Notes: generated from the letters alone by a model not told the origin. Shown: positions 6,491-16,273, counted from the stretch's first letter. The stretch is 64,000 nucleotides of DNA from Propionivibrio dicarboxylicus (GCF_900099695.1 NZ_FNCY01000014.1:60455-124454), one strand, 5' to 3'. Numbers and translations: made by a program.

Positions 6491-8836
6491 ATGACTGGCT
6501 TGTGCTGTGTCTTGGCGTTTGTCTCACGCAGTATGCGGGTCTATCAGTTAGTGATCCTGTTTTCTACGTTCAATAACATCAGTATGCTCTCTCTGAATGT
6601 GGTTTGGCGTGCTCTTGTCGCGCGCATATGGGTGTTGTTGGGGCAGTGGCTCGGGCATAAAGGCCTGCATGACTTGGCGATTTCCTGTTTTCGTAATGGC
6701 ACTGGAGGCAACGGTAGGCCAGCTGCTGAAGCAGGCTTTCTTTTGGCTAAAGCGCTGCTCGACAGAGATCGAAATCAGGATGCCGTTGAGGCGTGTCTTC
6801 AAGTAATTGAGAAGGACGAAGGGCATGCGGGTGTTTGGTGTGCTCTCGGGGCTGCGTATCGGCGGTTGGCAAAGATGGAGCTCGCCAAAAATGCCTACGA
6901 GAAAGCTATTCTGCTCGATTCTGGCTATGCCCAGGCGTGGAGCAATCTTGGTGAATGGTTTCTTGTTAAAGGGAATGCGCAAGATGCTTTGGCGCGATGT
7001 GAGCGAGCGCTAGTCCTTAATCCTCGTTTGCTGGAGGCGTCGAATAACCGTGTTGCGGCACTTTATGAGTTGGGCCGGTTTGCTGATGCCGAAGAAGCTG
7101 CGCGACGTGCGATTGAGCTGCATCCGACCGAGGCAGCGTTACACGTCAATATGGGTAACGTTCTGTTGCACACTGGAAAAGCGCGTCAAGCGGTGAAGTC
7201 GTTCCAGCGTGCGCTGGAATGTAACTCGGCTTGCCTAGAAGCGCACTTGAATTTGGCGACGCTGTTTGGAGAAAGGCACCACCTGGGGGAATCTCTGTTG
7301 TTTCTTGAGCGCGAAATTGCGATCAAGGGAGAAAGCGCGCAACGCTTGGCGGCATTGGCATTGGCCCAGCAGGCTAAGGGTGATATGGCAGGGGCAGAAG
7401 AGAGTTGCAGTAAAGTGCTGAAAATGCAACCAGGAAATGTCTCTGCGCTGATTACCATGGCTGGATGTCTGAGTGCCCGCGCGGATCACCGTGGCGCCAA
7501 CGCAATGCAGGAAAAAGCGTTGGTGATTAACCCGGATATGCCCTCAATTTATTCTAATATCGCATTTAATTCCACCTATATGCCCGAATTGAGTTCGGCG
7601 CAGGTGTACGATTTTCATCGTGAATGGGCGCGGCGTTTCGAACGTACCGAGAAAAGCAGAAGCTTTGAAAACTCCGCCCGCAAAGGGAAGCAGCCGCTTC
7701 GGATCGGTTATGTTTCAGGGGACTTTGGGACGCATCCCGTTGGGTTTCTTCTGCGCGATGTCATTTGTCACCATGACTCGCGATCATTTGAGATCCACTG
7801 TTTCTCAATGATGCGGAGTGAAGGAGACGAAATTACACAGGCGATACGTGGCAGTGCTTCTGCGTGGCACGACGTATTGCTGACGAGCGACGATGAACTG
7901 GCAGATCTGGTGCACGAAACCGGGATTGATATTCTTGTTGATCTCTCTGGGCATACCGCATACAACCGTTTGCCGACCTTTGTCATGAAGCCCGCTCCCG
8001 TGCAGGTGACCTGGATCGGCTACTTTCATTCGACCGGCCTTGAAAGTATTGACTATTTCATTACAGATCCATCTACGTCTCCTGCTGGGTGTGGCCAGCT
8101 CTTTTCCGAGACGCCGGTTTGGTTGCCTCATTCGCGCTTCTGCTATTCGCCACCGAGTTACTCGCCTGATGTTGCACCACTGCCCTGCCTGAATACCGGG
8201 TACGTGACTTTCGGCTGCTTCAATCGTATCGAGAAGTTAGTTGATCCTGTAATTGCAGCCTGGAAATGTGTGCTGGATATGGTCCCCGGCAGCAGGTTAT
8301 TGCTTAAGGCTGGGCACCTGAACAACGAGCGCGTTTGTGACGAACTTCGCAGCCGTTTCCTCGCCCATGGTTTTGATATTGAACGTCTGGTGTTACGCGG
8401 CCCGTCCTCTCATCCGCTAATGCTATCAGAATACTCCGAGGTTGATATTGCGCTCGACCCCTTCCCGTTTAACGGAGGGATGACGACGCTTGAAGCGCTA
8501 TGGATGGGGGTGCCCGTAGTGACAGTTGCTGGTTCGGATGTCGTATCGAGGCAGACAATTTCCGCCTTGAAAAACATCGGGTTATCAGAGTTGGCGTATC
8601 CAGACGTGAAATCTTATGTTCGAGGTGTCGTAGAACTCGCGCATGACTTAACTCGGTTGTCCTGCTTGCGCAAAGGCTTGCGAGATCGCATGAAGGCCAG
8701 TCCTTTGCTGCAGTCCGAATTGTTTGCCAGAGATCTTGAATTGCTCTATCAACGCATGTGGGACGCCCATCTCCGGGGAGAGAAGCTGCCCAGCGATATT
8801 GTCGTTCGTGAAAACCACGCTTTGGAAACAGAGTAA
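6491..8836 (+). CDS. TPR + GT41 O-GlcNAc-transferase-like glycosyltransferase
   Basis: 781 residues: an N-terminal TPR superhelix (about 60-400) and a C-terminal GT41/SPINDLY catalytic region (about 400-770). Motifs line up with eukaryotic OGT: RIGYVSGDFGTHPVG with the conserved His at 415, FNRIEKLVDP with Lys582 in the UDP-contacting position, and FPFNGGMTTLEALWMGVPVV near residue 660. It is expected to be cytoplasmic and to add a sugar from UDP-GlcNAc or a related donor to Ser/Thr. Its stop overlaps the methyltransferase start (TAATG). Sitting between pilins and MshQ, it most simply glycosylates MSHA components. The start is uncertain: the ATG at 6584 is possible, but 6491 has a GAGGTGG upstream. 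Confidence 0.88.
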   Translation: MTGLCCVLAFVSRSMRVYQLVILFSTFNNISMLSLNVVWRALVARIWVLLGQWLGHKGLHDLAISCFRNGTGGNGRPAAEAGFLLAKALLDRDRNQDAVEACLQVIEKDEGHAGVWCALGAAYRRLAKMELAKNAYEKAILLDSGYAQAWSNLGEWFLVKGNAQDALARCERALVLNPRLLEASNNRVAALYELGRFADAEEAARRAIELHPTEAALHVNMGNVLLHTGKARQAVKSFQRALECNSACLEAHLNLATLFGERHHLGESLLFLEREIAIKGESAQRLAALALAQQAKGDMAGAEESCSKVLKMQPGNVSALITMAGCLSARADHRGANAMQEKALVINPDMPSIYSNIAFNSTYMPELSSAQVYDFHREWARRFERTEKSRSFENSARKGKQPLRIGYVSGDFGTHPVGFLLRDVICHHDSRSFEIHCFSMMRSEGDEITQAIRGSASAWHDVLLTSDDELADLVHETGIDILVDLSGHTAYNRLPTFVMKPAPVQVTWIGYFHSTGLESIDYFITDPSTSPAGCGQLFSETPVWLPHSRFCYSPPSYSPDVAPLPCLNTGYVTFGCFNRIEKLVDPVIAAWKCVLDMVPGSRLLLKAGHLNNERVCDELRSRFLAHGFDIERLVLRGPSSHPLMLSEYSEVDIALDPFPFNGGMTTLEALWMGVPVVTVAGSDVVSRQTISALKNIGLSELAYPDVKSYVRGVVELAHDLTRLSCLRKGLRDRMKASPLLQSELFARDLELLYQRMWDAHLRGEKLPSDIVVRENHALETE

Positions 8837-9552
8837 TGGACGCTGGAAACATCGTTAGTCGGCTGATTGCTTGGTGGAAAGCTGCACGGATTGATTCGGC
8901 TGACGCCGCATCAGCGAGACTGCCTTTTCATGTTCACCCCTCCAAGAAATTCCTGCACGTTGGTTGCGGCCCCAATTGTAAGCCGCGAGTTGGTCCTGGC
9001 TTCTTGTCGGATGATTGGCGCGAAATACGCTTGGATATCGATGCCGATGTTTCACCCGACATCGTGGCAAGTATGCTCGACATGAATATGATTGCGGATG
9101 GTTCTATGGATGCGATCTATTCGTCGCATAACATTGAGCACCTATACCCGCACGAAGTGGCTTCGGTTTTCAAGGAATTTCTGCGCGTTCTCGATCGTGA
9201 GGGCATATTGGTGATTACGTGTCCGGATTTGTTGGCTGTTGCAAAGGCGATCGTTCAGAGTGGTCTGGAGCAACCCATCTATGAATCGCCGTCTGGTCCT
9301 GTTGCGCCACTTGATGTCCTGTATGGATTCAGGCCGGCGTTGGCGGAGGGGCGCTTGTATATGGCACATCACATGGGGTTTTGTCTGGATTCATTGACGA
9401 ATGCATTGATTGCGGCGGGGTTTGCATCGGCTATTGGCAAGGTTGATGATAGCTCCTTCAGTTTATGGGTGCTGGCCAACAAAAGTGATCGCAGTGCTCA
9501 GGAAATAGAAGCGTTGGCAAAAATGCATCTGCCGATGTGGGGGGGGGCATAG
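8836..9552 (+). CDS. class I SAM-dependent methyltransferase
   Basis: 238 residues with a methyltransferase-11-like fold. The SAM-binding FLHVGCGPN motif is near residue 40, the acidic strand-2 end RLDIDAD near 65, and NIEHLYPHEV near 98, typical of enzymes acting within glycan clusters. It overlaps the glycosyltransferase stop by one base and is probably translationally coupled to it. It may methylate the sugar added by the GT41 enzyme, which is inferred from context only. The last codons contain a run of nine G (9539-9547). The stop is TAG and the next gene lies in the same frame. Confidence 0.82.
   Translation: MDAGNIVSRLIAWWKAARIDSADAASARLPFHVHPSKKFLHVGCGPNCKPRVGPGFLSDDWREIRLDIDADVSPDIVASMLDMNMIADGSMDAIYSSHNIEHLYPHEVASVFKEFLRVLDREGILVITCPDLLAVAKAIVQSGLEQPIYESPSGPVAPLDVLYGFRPALAEGRLYMAHHMGFCLDSLTNALIAAGFASAIGKVDDSSFSLWVLANKSDRSAQEIEALAKMHLPMWGGA
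9539..9547. repeat. G9 homopolymer at the methyltransferase 3' end
   Basis: Nine G precede the methyltransferase stop codon by two bases. A one-base slip removes the TAG and extends the protein: loss of one G gives an extension ending before position 9610. It also sits just ahead of the mshQ1 start region, so it could affect coupling. Confidence 0.85.
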
Positions 9553-9600
9553 AACTTGGCGCTTTACCAGCCTGCCTTGCACGACGGAAAGAGATTGAAG

Positions 9601-12600
9601 GTGGCCATACGTGACGAAATTGTCTATTTGAAGTTCCACTCTTTGCTAAGACGGTTACTGCTTGTTCTAGTATCGTTCGTTATCTCGTCGTGTTTCTTAA
9701 CAAACGCGATCGCCGACACCGGCATAGCCCTTTTCGACAGTTGGGCCGGTACCGTCAATTTCACTGGTATGCAAAAGACGCTGCGTACCAATTCCAATGA
9801 CGTAAACGCCTGCTCGGTTACCACCGGGGTGACGTCGGCAACGTTGTCTGGCCTGCCTTCGACTGGAACGAACACCGTTCTCGCCGCATATTTGTATTGG
9901 GCCGGTTCAGGGGCGACGCCGGACTATACGGTGACGTTTGAGAGCAACTCAATAACCGCTTCGCGGCAATACACCTCGACAAATTCTGGAGAAGCTTATT
10001 TCAGCGGTGTCGCCGACGTCACTTCCGTCGTTGCCGCCAAGGGTAACGGGAGCTACAGTTTTTCAGGATTGACGGTTGATACCAGCAGTACCTATTGCAG
10101 CACGCAGGCAGTGCTGGCCGGATGGGCCTTGCTGGTCATTTACTCGAATCCGACCGCAGACAGCACGAACCGCGTATTGAACCTCTATGAAGGGTTTTCT
10201 TCGTTTCAGAACAGTAGCATTACCATCAATCTCTCCAACTTCAAGATACCTACTCCGCTCGGTGCAACAAGCGGAAAGGCGGGGCACCTTACGTGGGAGG
10301 GGGACGGAACGATATCGAGTACTTCGGAAAACCTGACATTTAACGGGTATACGCTGTCGGATACTAACAATCCGGTGAACAATCAGTTCAACTCGGTCAG
10401 CACCATTTCTCCGACCGTCGATTTCGCATCGTACGGGGTCGATTTCGACGTTTATTCGATCGCGTCGCCGACAATTGTCGCCGGGCAAACAACGGCGACC
10501 ACGGTGTACTCGAGTGGTCAGGATCTGGTGTTTCTGTCGGCAGAGATATTTGCCGTCCCGAATGTGCCGGTCGCCGATCTGGCGATTACCATGGGGTATA
10601 GCGGCACGATGCAACGTGGTACGACCGTCAACTACACCCTGAACGTGAGCAATGCCGGCCCGAGCGCCGAGACCGGGCCGATTACGGTGACCGATACTTT
10701 GCCAACGGGGCTCACGTACGTGTCGGCCAGCGGAGCCGGATGGTCGTGCGGTGCGTCGGGTCAGGTGGTGACTTGCACGCGTACTGGCAGCCTCGCCAAG
10801 GGAGCCTCAGCCAATGCCATTGCCGTGACGGCAACCGTTGCAAATACCGCAACCGGAACGCTGACGAATAGTGCTACGGTTGCCGGGGCCTTGTTCGACA
10901 ACGACTCCGGGAACAATACTGCGACAAATAGCCAGGACGTGGCGGCCGCCGATCTGTCGATCAGCATCATCCGCAGCAGTACGCTGACCGCCGGCAGTAA
11001 TGCCAGTTATACGCTGGTTGTCGGTAACAACGGGCCGTTGAACGAAACGGGAACAATTACCGTCAGCGATGTCTTGCCGAGCGGACTGACATTGGTGTCA
11101 GCCGTCGGTTCCGGGTGGACCTGTGGGACCGGCGTGACGTGTACCTATTCTGCAGGTCTTGCGAGCGGGGCGACGGCGCCCGCGGTTGTGTTGACGGTGG
11201 CTGTTGCGTCCGGAACGACCGGGACGATCACCAACTCTGCGACGGTCGCCGGCACTCAGTATGACGATAACAGCGCCAATAATACTGCGACCGACAGCTA
11301 TACGATCTTGCCCACGGCCTATGCGTACTACAAACTCGACGGAGACTTCTCCGATAGTAGTGGTAATGGGCGAACGGCGACAGCGCAAGGAAACGGTGTG
11401 GCTGCGACGACCCTTGCTCCTGCGTCGGGCTTGAAGGGCGATACCTGCAAAGCGGTGATGATTCCGACCAATACTTCGGTGTCGACGGTCCAGGGCGTGA
11501 ATACCGGGATTGGTGTGAACAGCCTTGGCAATGCCGGGACAATTGCCTTTTGGTACAACGGGAACCAAGCGTGGAACGCTGCTGGCGGAAACGTCGACGA
11601 TCGAACGCTGATCGATGGTAGCGGTACGGGTATTTTGGCAATCGATCGTTTTTATGTGGTGTTGACGCAGTCGGGAACCCTGCAGTTTGTAATACGTGAT
11701 GCGAACGGAAGTGTCAGGACCGTAACTACGGCAGCGCAGACGACGGGGGCTGGAACTTGGGCTCATATTGCGGTCGTCTGGAATTTCAGCAGCAGTACCA
11801 GCGGTTACATGCTTATTTATGTCAATGGGGCGTTGGCCGCGACGAGCGGTGCGGTGACACTGCCGGTTCGGTCTTCTTATGGGACGTTGTTCCTCGGGGA
11901 TACATTGAATTCCAATGCCGTGATCAATTCGAACCGAGGTAACTCGGCTGACGGCGTTATGGATGAGGTCGCCATTTACAGTGGTGCACTGACGGCGACG
12001 CAGATCACACAGTTGATGGATAACGCTCACAGTTGTCCGGCAACACTGGCGCACTATGCGATTAGCCATAGCGGTACCGGGCTGACCTGCGAGGCCGAGC
12101 CAGTGACGGTCACCGCGCACGATAGTTACCATGCCAGTACCGATGCGGGAGGGCGGACCGTGACGGTCACGGCGCGAAATGTCAGTAGTGGTGCGGCGAT
12201 TGGTAGCTGGGTGGCGTCAGCCGACAGTTGCAGTCGTATTTGTTACAACGCGGCCGGCACCGCGCAGACCTGCGTCAACAGCTTTTCCAATACCACCGGT
12301 AACAACGGGGTGGCAACCTATACTTTTGCGTCGGGCGAAACAGGAATTCGCCTGTGTCTGAAGCAAAGCAGCGCGATCACCGAGAACGTTAACGTGATCG
12401 ATAGCAGCGGTGCGGTCGAAAGCGCGACGGAGGACGCAAATCTTGTGTTCAGCACTACCGGGTTCCGCTTCTATGCCAATGGGGTGGTCGACGCGCTGGC
12501 CTCATTGACGGCCGGGCTGCGCTCCGACGTCGCTGATTCGACTTATCAGCCAAGTCCGCAGACACTGACAATCCGGGCAGTGAAAACGTCCGAGACGACG

Positions 12601-14352
12601 CCTGCGCGTTGCGTGTCCTTGCTTGGCAGCACCACCCGGACAATCCAGTTTGCCTACCAATGCGTCGATCCGAGTAGCTGCAATGCTGCCAGCGCTGGGT
12701 TTGAAGTGAACGGCACGGCCGTTGCCGGTTCCGGGAGCGCGCCGACTCCGGCCAGCAGTGTCGCGGTGGCATTCGACGCATCAGGTTATGGCAGCATCAA
12801 CCTCAAGTCCTGGGATGTCGGAAGTTTCAAGGTGTATGCCTCTGGATCGATTGCCGATGCGACAACGGGGACGAGCGTCAGCATAGTGTCCGGGAACAGC
12901 AATACGTTTCTTGTCCGGCCCTATGGCTTCTCGGTCATCGCCTGTACCGGATCGACGCCTTGTTCCTCCGCGAATGCTTCGGCGACGGACGGATCGGGGT
13001 CGGTGTTTACATCCGCCGGGACGGCGTTCAATGCAACAGTTCGTGCCGTCGCGTATGGCGGTAGTGTGGTGACCCCGAGTTTCGGTCTTGGCACCGCGAA
13101 CGGCACCGAGGTGGTGACGCTGGCGCGAACCCTCGTTGCGCCGAGCAGTGGTGCGACGGGAGCGCTGGGCGGAACGACGACGCTCTATCGCAGTGCGTTC
13201 ACAAATGGTGTTGCCAATCTGAGCGATCTGACCTGGAGCGAGGTTGGGGTGATCAGCTTGTCGGCGATGAATGGTGCGTTCGAAGGCGTCAGCCTGTCTC
13301 CGGCCGCAACTGGGGTCAGCGGCGCGATCGGGCGCTTTACGCCGCATCACTTCGGAGTCTCCGGTTCGGTTGTCAATCGAAGCGACCTGGCGAGTCCCGG
13401 AGGGAGCTTTACCTATATGGACGAGCCGATGAAGATGACGCTGACGGTGACCGCGTATTCGGCCAGCGATAGCGTCACAACCAACTATGCCGGCAGCTTT
13501 GCCAAGCTCGACGCAGCGACACTCGGGACCGGCAGCAGCTGGTTCAACACGGGGTGCAGCGCCACCTCTCAATGCTTTGGTTTGGGCGCACTCGGCGGCA
13601 CGACTGGCTTGTCCGGGCGCCTGGCGGTCAAGACGGCGTCGGATTTCTCGAATATTTCCAGTCCATCAAGCAGCTGGACAGCCGGTGTGGGAACCTTCAT
13701 CGCCCATGTCGCGTTGGCGCGTGCTTCGGCCCCGGATGGTTCGTACGAGGCGCTCAGTGTTGGCGCGATGCCACGCGATGCAGATGGCATCAGCCTGCCC
13801 GGGCCGACGTCTTCGGATGTGCATAAGGTCGATCTCGATGCGACGACCGGCAGTACGTTGGCGAGCAACCCGGACGGTACGGCCGAGCGAAAGCTGGTGT
13901 TCATGACCAAATCCCGGTTTGGTCGATTACGTTTGATTTCAGGACAGGGGTCGGAGTTGGCGCCGTATGTGATGAAAACGGAAGCCCAATACTGGGATGG
14001 GTCATACTGGCGGACCAATGTCGATGACAGCGGCTCCTTGTATGTTGTCGGAAACGCCGCCTTGACCGGCGCAACGGGAACCAGCGCGGTCGGAGCCGGC
14101 GCGGTTGCCGGCGGATATGGTACGCTAACACTCGCCAAGCCAACGGCATCGGGAATGGCAACGGTGTGTCTCGATCTGGCAACGTCTTCGGATGGATGCT
14201 CGGGCAGTTCGGCGGCAGGGTTGGCGTATCTGCGCGGGAATTGGGGCTCGTCGTCCTATGACAGGGATCCCTCGGCAACGGTACTTTTCGGCGGGGGTGG
14301 CGCTAATTCGCGAGGCAACTGGGGGTTTCTCTACCGGCGGGAGAATTTCTAG
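9601..14352 (+). CDS. mshQ: MshQ-like giant surface protein 1 (DUF11, LamG and DUF6701-type domains)
   Basis: About 1583 residues. A hydrophobic signal segment (LLRRLLLVLVSFVISSCFL) leads a beta-rich N-domain. Then come two DUF11 repeats (about 325-440 and 449-570; both contain the VSNAGP/VGNNGP type signature and TNSATVAG), a LamG/concanavalin-like domain (about 575-810), and a long C-terminal MshQ region ending in RFGRLRLISGQGSELAPYV and GNWGFLYRREN. It is probably an exported adhesin on or near the MSHA pilus. Start choice: the GTG at 9601 has a GAG-type site upstream; a TTG at 9556 is in frame and possible. It is unusual in lying before mshC rather than at the locus end, and its stop TAG touches the mshC start. 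Confidence 0.85.
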   Translation: MAIRDEIVYLKFHSLLRRLLLVLVSFVISSCFLTNAIADTGIALFDSWAGTVNFTGMQKTLRTNSNDVNACSVTTGVTSATLSGLPSTGTNTVLAAYLYWAGSGATPDYTVTFESNSITASRQYTSTNSGEAYFSGVADVTSVVAAKGNGSYSFSGLTVDTSSTYCSTQAVLAGWALLVIYSNPTADSTNRVLNLYEGFSSFQNSSITINLSNFKIPTPLGATSGKAGHLTWEGDGTISSTSENLTFNGYTLSDTNNPVNNQFNSVSTISPTVDFASYGVDFDVYSIASPTIVAGQTTATTVYSSGQDLVFLSAEIFAVPNVPVADLAITMGYSGTMQRGTTVNYTLNVSNAGPSAETGPITVTDTLPTGLTYVSASGAGWSCGASGQVVTCTRTGSLAKGASANAIAVTATVANTATGTLTNSATVAGALFDNDSGNNTATNSQDVAAADLSISIIRSSTLTAGSNASYTLVVGNNGPLNETGTITVSDVLPSGLTLVSAVGSGWTCGTGVTCTYSAGLASGATAPAVVLTVAVASGTTGTITNSATVAGTQYDDNSANNTATDSYTILPTAYAYYKLDGDFSDSSGNGRTATAQGNGVAATTLAPASGLKGDTCKAVMIPTNTSVSTVQGVNTGIGVNSLGNAGTIAFWYNGNQAWNAAGGNVDDRTLIDGSGTGILAIDRFYVVLTQSGTLQFVIRDANGSVRTVTTAAQTTGAGTWAHIAVVWNFSSSTSGYMLIYVNGALAATSGAVTLPVRSSYGTLFLGDTLNSNAVINSNRGNSADGVMDEVAIYSGALTATQITQLMDNAHSCPATLAHYAISHSGTGLTCEAEPVTVTAHDSYHASTDAGGRTVTVTARNVSSGAAIGSWVASADSCSRICYNAAGTAQTCVNSFSNTTGNNGVATYTFASGETGIRLCLKQSSAITENVNVIDSSGAVESATEDANLVFSTTGFRFYANGVVDALASLTAGLRSDVADSTYQPSPQTLTIRAVKTSETTPARCVSLLGSTTRTIQFAYQCVDPSSCNAASAGFEVNGTAVAGSGSAPTPASSVAVAFDASGYGSINLKSWDVGSFKVYASGSIADATTGTSVSIVSGNSNTFLVRPYGFSVIACTGSTPCSSANASATDGSGSVFTSAGTAFNATVRAVAYGGSVVTPSFGLGTANGTEVVTLARTLVAPSSGATGALGGTTTLYRSAFTNGVANLSDLTWSEVGVISLSAMNGAFEGVSLSPAATGVSGAIGRFTPHHFGVSGSVVNRSDLASPGGSFTYMDEPMKMTLTVTAYSASDSVTTNYAGSFAKLDAATLGTGSSWFNTGCSATSQCFGLGALGGTTGLSGRLAVKTASDFSNISSPSSSWTAGVGTFIAHVALARASAPDGSYEALSVGAMPRDADGISLPGPTSSDVHKVDLDATTGSTLASNPDGTAERKLVFMTKSRFGRLRLISGQGSELAPYVMKTEAQYWDGSYWRTNVDDSGSLYVVGNAALTGATGTSAVGAGAVAGGYGTLTLAKPTASGMATVCLDLATSSDGCSGSSAAGLAYLRGNWGSSSYDRDPSATVLFGGGGANSRGNWGFLYRRENF

Positions 14353-14838
14353 GTGACGAACGCATCACGACATTCCGTAACCGACGGTTTTACGACGATT
14401 GAACTTGTCGTCGTCATCGTTGTGCTCGGAATCCTGTCGGTTGCCGCGATGGCAAAGTTCGTCGATCGCTCGGCGTTTGAAACGCGCGGTTTTGCCGACC
14501 AGACCCTGGCGGCGGTGCAGTATGCGCGGAAATTGGCAGTGGCGACCGGGCGCAAGGTTTGTGTGGCGGCAAGTGTGGGCGGAAATGCGCTGACGATGAC
14601 AATGGCTTCGGCTCGTGGAAGTTCCGGAACCTGTACAACGACAGTGACCAATCCGTCGCTGAAGTGGCGAACGTTCAGCGGCGTCAGCTACGGTGGCGCG
14701 CTTGGCGCGGTGTTCGCTGGTGACGGTTCGGCGAGCGGAACCGCTTTGTCGTTTACGATTCTCGGCGACCAAACCTATACCATCGTCGTCGAAACGACGG
14801 GGTATGTGCATTGCAATCCGGTGACGGCATGCGAATGA
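14353..14838 (+). CDS. mshC: MshC-like prepilin (minor pilin)
   Basis: 161-residue prepilin with leader ending DG, then [20 protein letters not shown]. The Thr at mature position 3 replaces the usual Leu, and Glu5 is present. The GspH/FimT-like body contains LKWRTFSG and a C-terminal Cys pair (HCNPVTACE). The start is a GTG directly abutting the TAG of mshQ1, with GGGAG 9 bases upstream. The first of four overlapping genes mshC-D-O-P, which by analogy with GspH-I-J-K form the pilus tip complex. Confidence 0.85.
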   Translation: MTNASRHSVTDGFTTIELVVVIVVLGILSVAAMAKFVDRSAFETRGFADQTLAAVQYARKLAVATGRKVCVAASVGGNALTMTMASARGSSGTCTTTVTNPSLKWRTFSGVSYGGALGAVFAGDGSASGTALSFTILGDQTYTIVVETTGYVHCNPVTACE

Positions 14839-15395
14839 CCACAGTCCTCCCGAGCCGTCACGCCGGCATGACGCTGATTGAGTTGATCGTCTTTATTGTC
14901 ATCGTTTCTGTTGCGCTCGTTGGTGTTCTGGCGGTGTTGAACGTGACGGTGTTCCGGAGTTCCGATCCCGTCGTTCAGAAGCAGGCACAGGCGTTGGCCG
15001 AGGGCTTGCTGGAGGAAATCCAGACAGGGTATTTCGCCTATGCTGACGGTGCGGATGTTGCATTGAAATACACAAAACCCGCGGCGCTTTGTACTGAATT
15101 GAGTAGCGCCAGTGATTATGCATATGGCCCTGAAGCCGGCGAAACGCGACCGTATGATACGGTCAAGGATTATGTAACGGCAGCGAATTCGGATACGCCG
15201 CTGGGGTCGGTGTTGCCAAATGAGTCCGCAATCTCTGCCCCTTCTGGGTATGCCGCGTCGGTGAAGATCGGTCCGGCTCAACTCGGCGACATATCGGCGG
15301 CTTGCGGTGATGCACTGTTGATAACAGTGACCGTCACTGCCGGCAGCGTCAAGGCGGTGGCCGAAGGCTTCAAGACGCGTCAGGTGCCGCAATGA
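14829..15395 (+). CDS. mshD: MshD-like prepilin (minor pilin, GspI/PilV-like)
   Basis: 188 residues. The N-terminus MRMTTVLPSRHAG precedes MTLIELIVFIVIVSVALVGV, so cleavage would leave a mature N-terminal Met, as in other MshD/PilV proteins. The ATG at 14829 (GGTGA 5 bases upstream) is chosen; 14835 forms an ATGA with the mshC stop and is an alternative. The pattern VALVGVLAVLN and the PVVQKQAQALAEGLLEEI helix are typical of GspI-like pilins. It overlaps mshC and mshO. Confidence 0.85.
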   Translation: MRMTTVLPSRHAGMTLIELIVFIVIVSVALVGVLAVLNVTVFRSSDPVVQKQAQALAEGLLEEIQTGYFAYADGADVALKYTKPAALCTELSSASDYAYGPEAGETRPYDTVKDYVTAANSDTPLGSVLPNESAISAPSGYAASVKIGPAQLGDISAACGDALLITVTVTAGSVKAVAEGFKTRQVPQ

Positions 15396-16273
15396 GACGG
15401 AAATGGAGTGGGCGACGGGAGGGGTTCACTCTGATCGAGTTGATCATGGTGATCGTCATTGCCGGCATTATTGCGGCAATGGTTGCGGTGTTCATCAAAG
15501 CGCCAGTCGAAGGATATTTCAACAGCGTGCGACGAGCCGTTCTGACCGAGGAGGCTGATTCGGCCTTACGGGTGATTGCGCGGGACCTGCAATCGGCATT
15601 GCCAAACAGTATTACCTGCAACGGTGCAACGTATCCGCTGGAGTTCTTGTCGATTCGATCTGGCGGGCGTTTCCGCGAAGCGCAAACCGGAGCCTCGACC
15701 GGGACGCCCTTGGTCTTCGGTTCGGCGGCGACGGGGTTCGATACCATCGGCGGTGCGGCAGACGTCACTCAAACCGACGCAGGAGGAGGTGCTGTTTCAG
15801 GGACGAGCAGCCGGGTCGTTGTCGGGAATTTGAGCACAGGGGTGCCGACGTGTCACAGTACGGTGGCTGCGGACGGGGCGGCCAGCTTCGTTGCCAATGG
15901 GCCGGTGATGTCGTCGCTGGCGACTGGCAGCGCAACGGTTGCCAGTGCGGTCTATCCGGTTGAATGCAATCTCGCGTCGGCTGCAGCGCAGGACGATTCG
16001 AGTACGAGCGGCATCAATGAGAGTAACGATAGGGAGTTCGGTCGCTTTTATGTCGTTAATTCGACTTCCGTGAAGTATACATGCAGCACGACCAGCGGTG
16101 TGACGCGTTCCGGCGTGAAATTGGTTGATCCCAGCCATGTCAGTGCCTGTCAGATTGCCTGCGATCAGACCAAGGCGCGCGTGCAACTGGTGACCGTTAA
16201 CCTGACGCTCAGAGATAGCGCCAGCGAAACAGTGACATTGTTGCGTCGAGTGACCATTGTGAATCGGCCATGA
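15392..16273 (+). CDS. mshO: MshO-like prepilin (minor pilin, GspJ/PilW-like)
   Basis: 293 residues; leader MRRKWSGRREG then FTLIELIMVIVIAGIIAAMV. The GspJ-like size and the segment RRAVLTEEADSALRVIARDLQ (about residues 50-70, read in two parts) are characteristic of MshO. Its ATG overlaps the mshD stop (ATGA at 15392-15395), showing tight coupling. Several cysteines in the C-terminal half could form disulfides. Confidence 0.87.
   Translation: MRRKWSGRREGFTLIELIMVIVIAGIIAAMVAVFIKAPVEGYFNSVRRAVLTEEADSALRVIARDLQSALPNSITCNGATYPLEFLSIRSGGRFREAQTGASTGTPLVFGSAATGFDTIGGAADVTQTDAGGGAVSGTSSRVVVGNLSTGVPTCHSTVAADGAASFVANGPVMSSLATGSATVASAVYPVECNLASAAAQDDSSTSGINESNDREFGRFYVVNSTSVKYTCSTTSGVTRSGVKLVDPSHVSACQIACDQTKARVQLVTVNLTLRDSASETVTLLRRVTIVNRP

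Noticed and set aside
11098..12132. 344-codon frame antisense to mshQ1
   Set aside because: Arg/His-rich translation typical of shadows across Thr/Ser/Ala/Gly-rich repeats.
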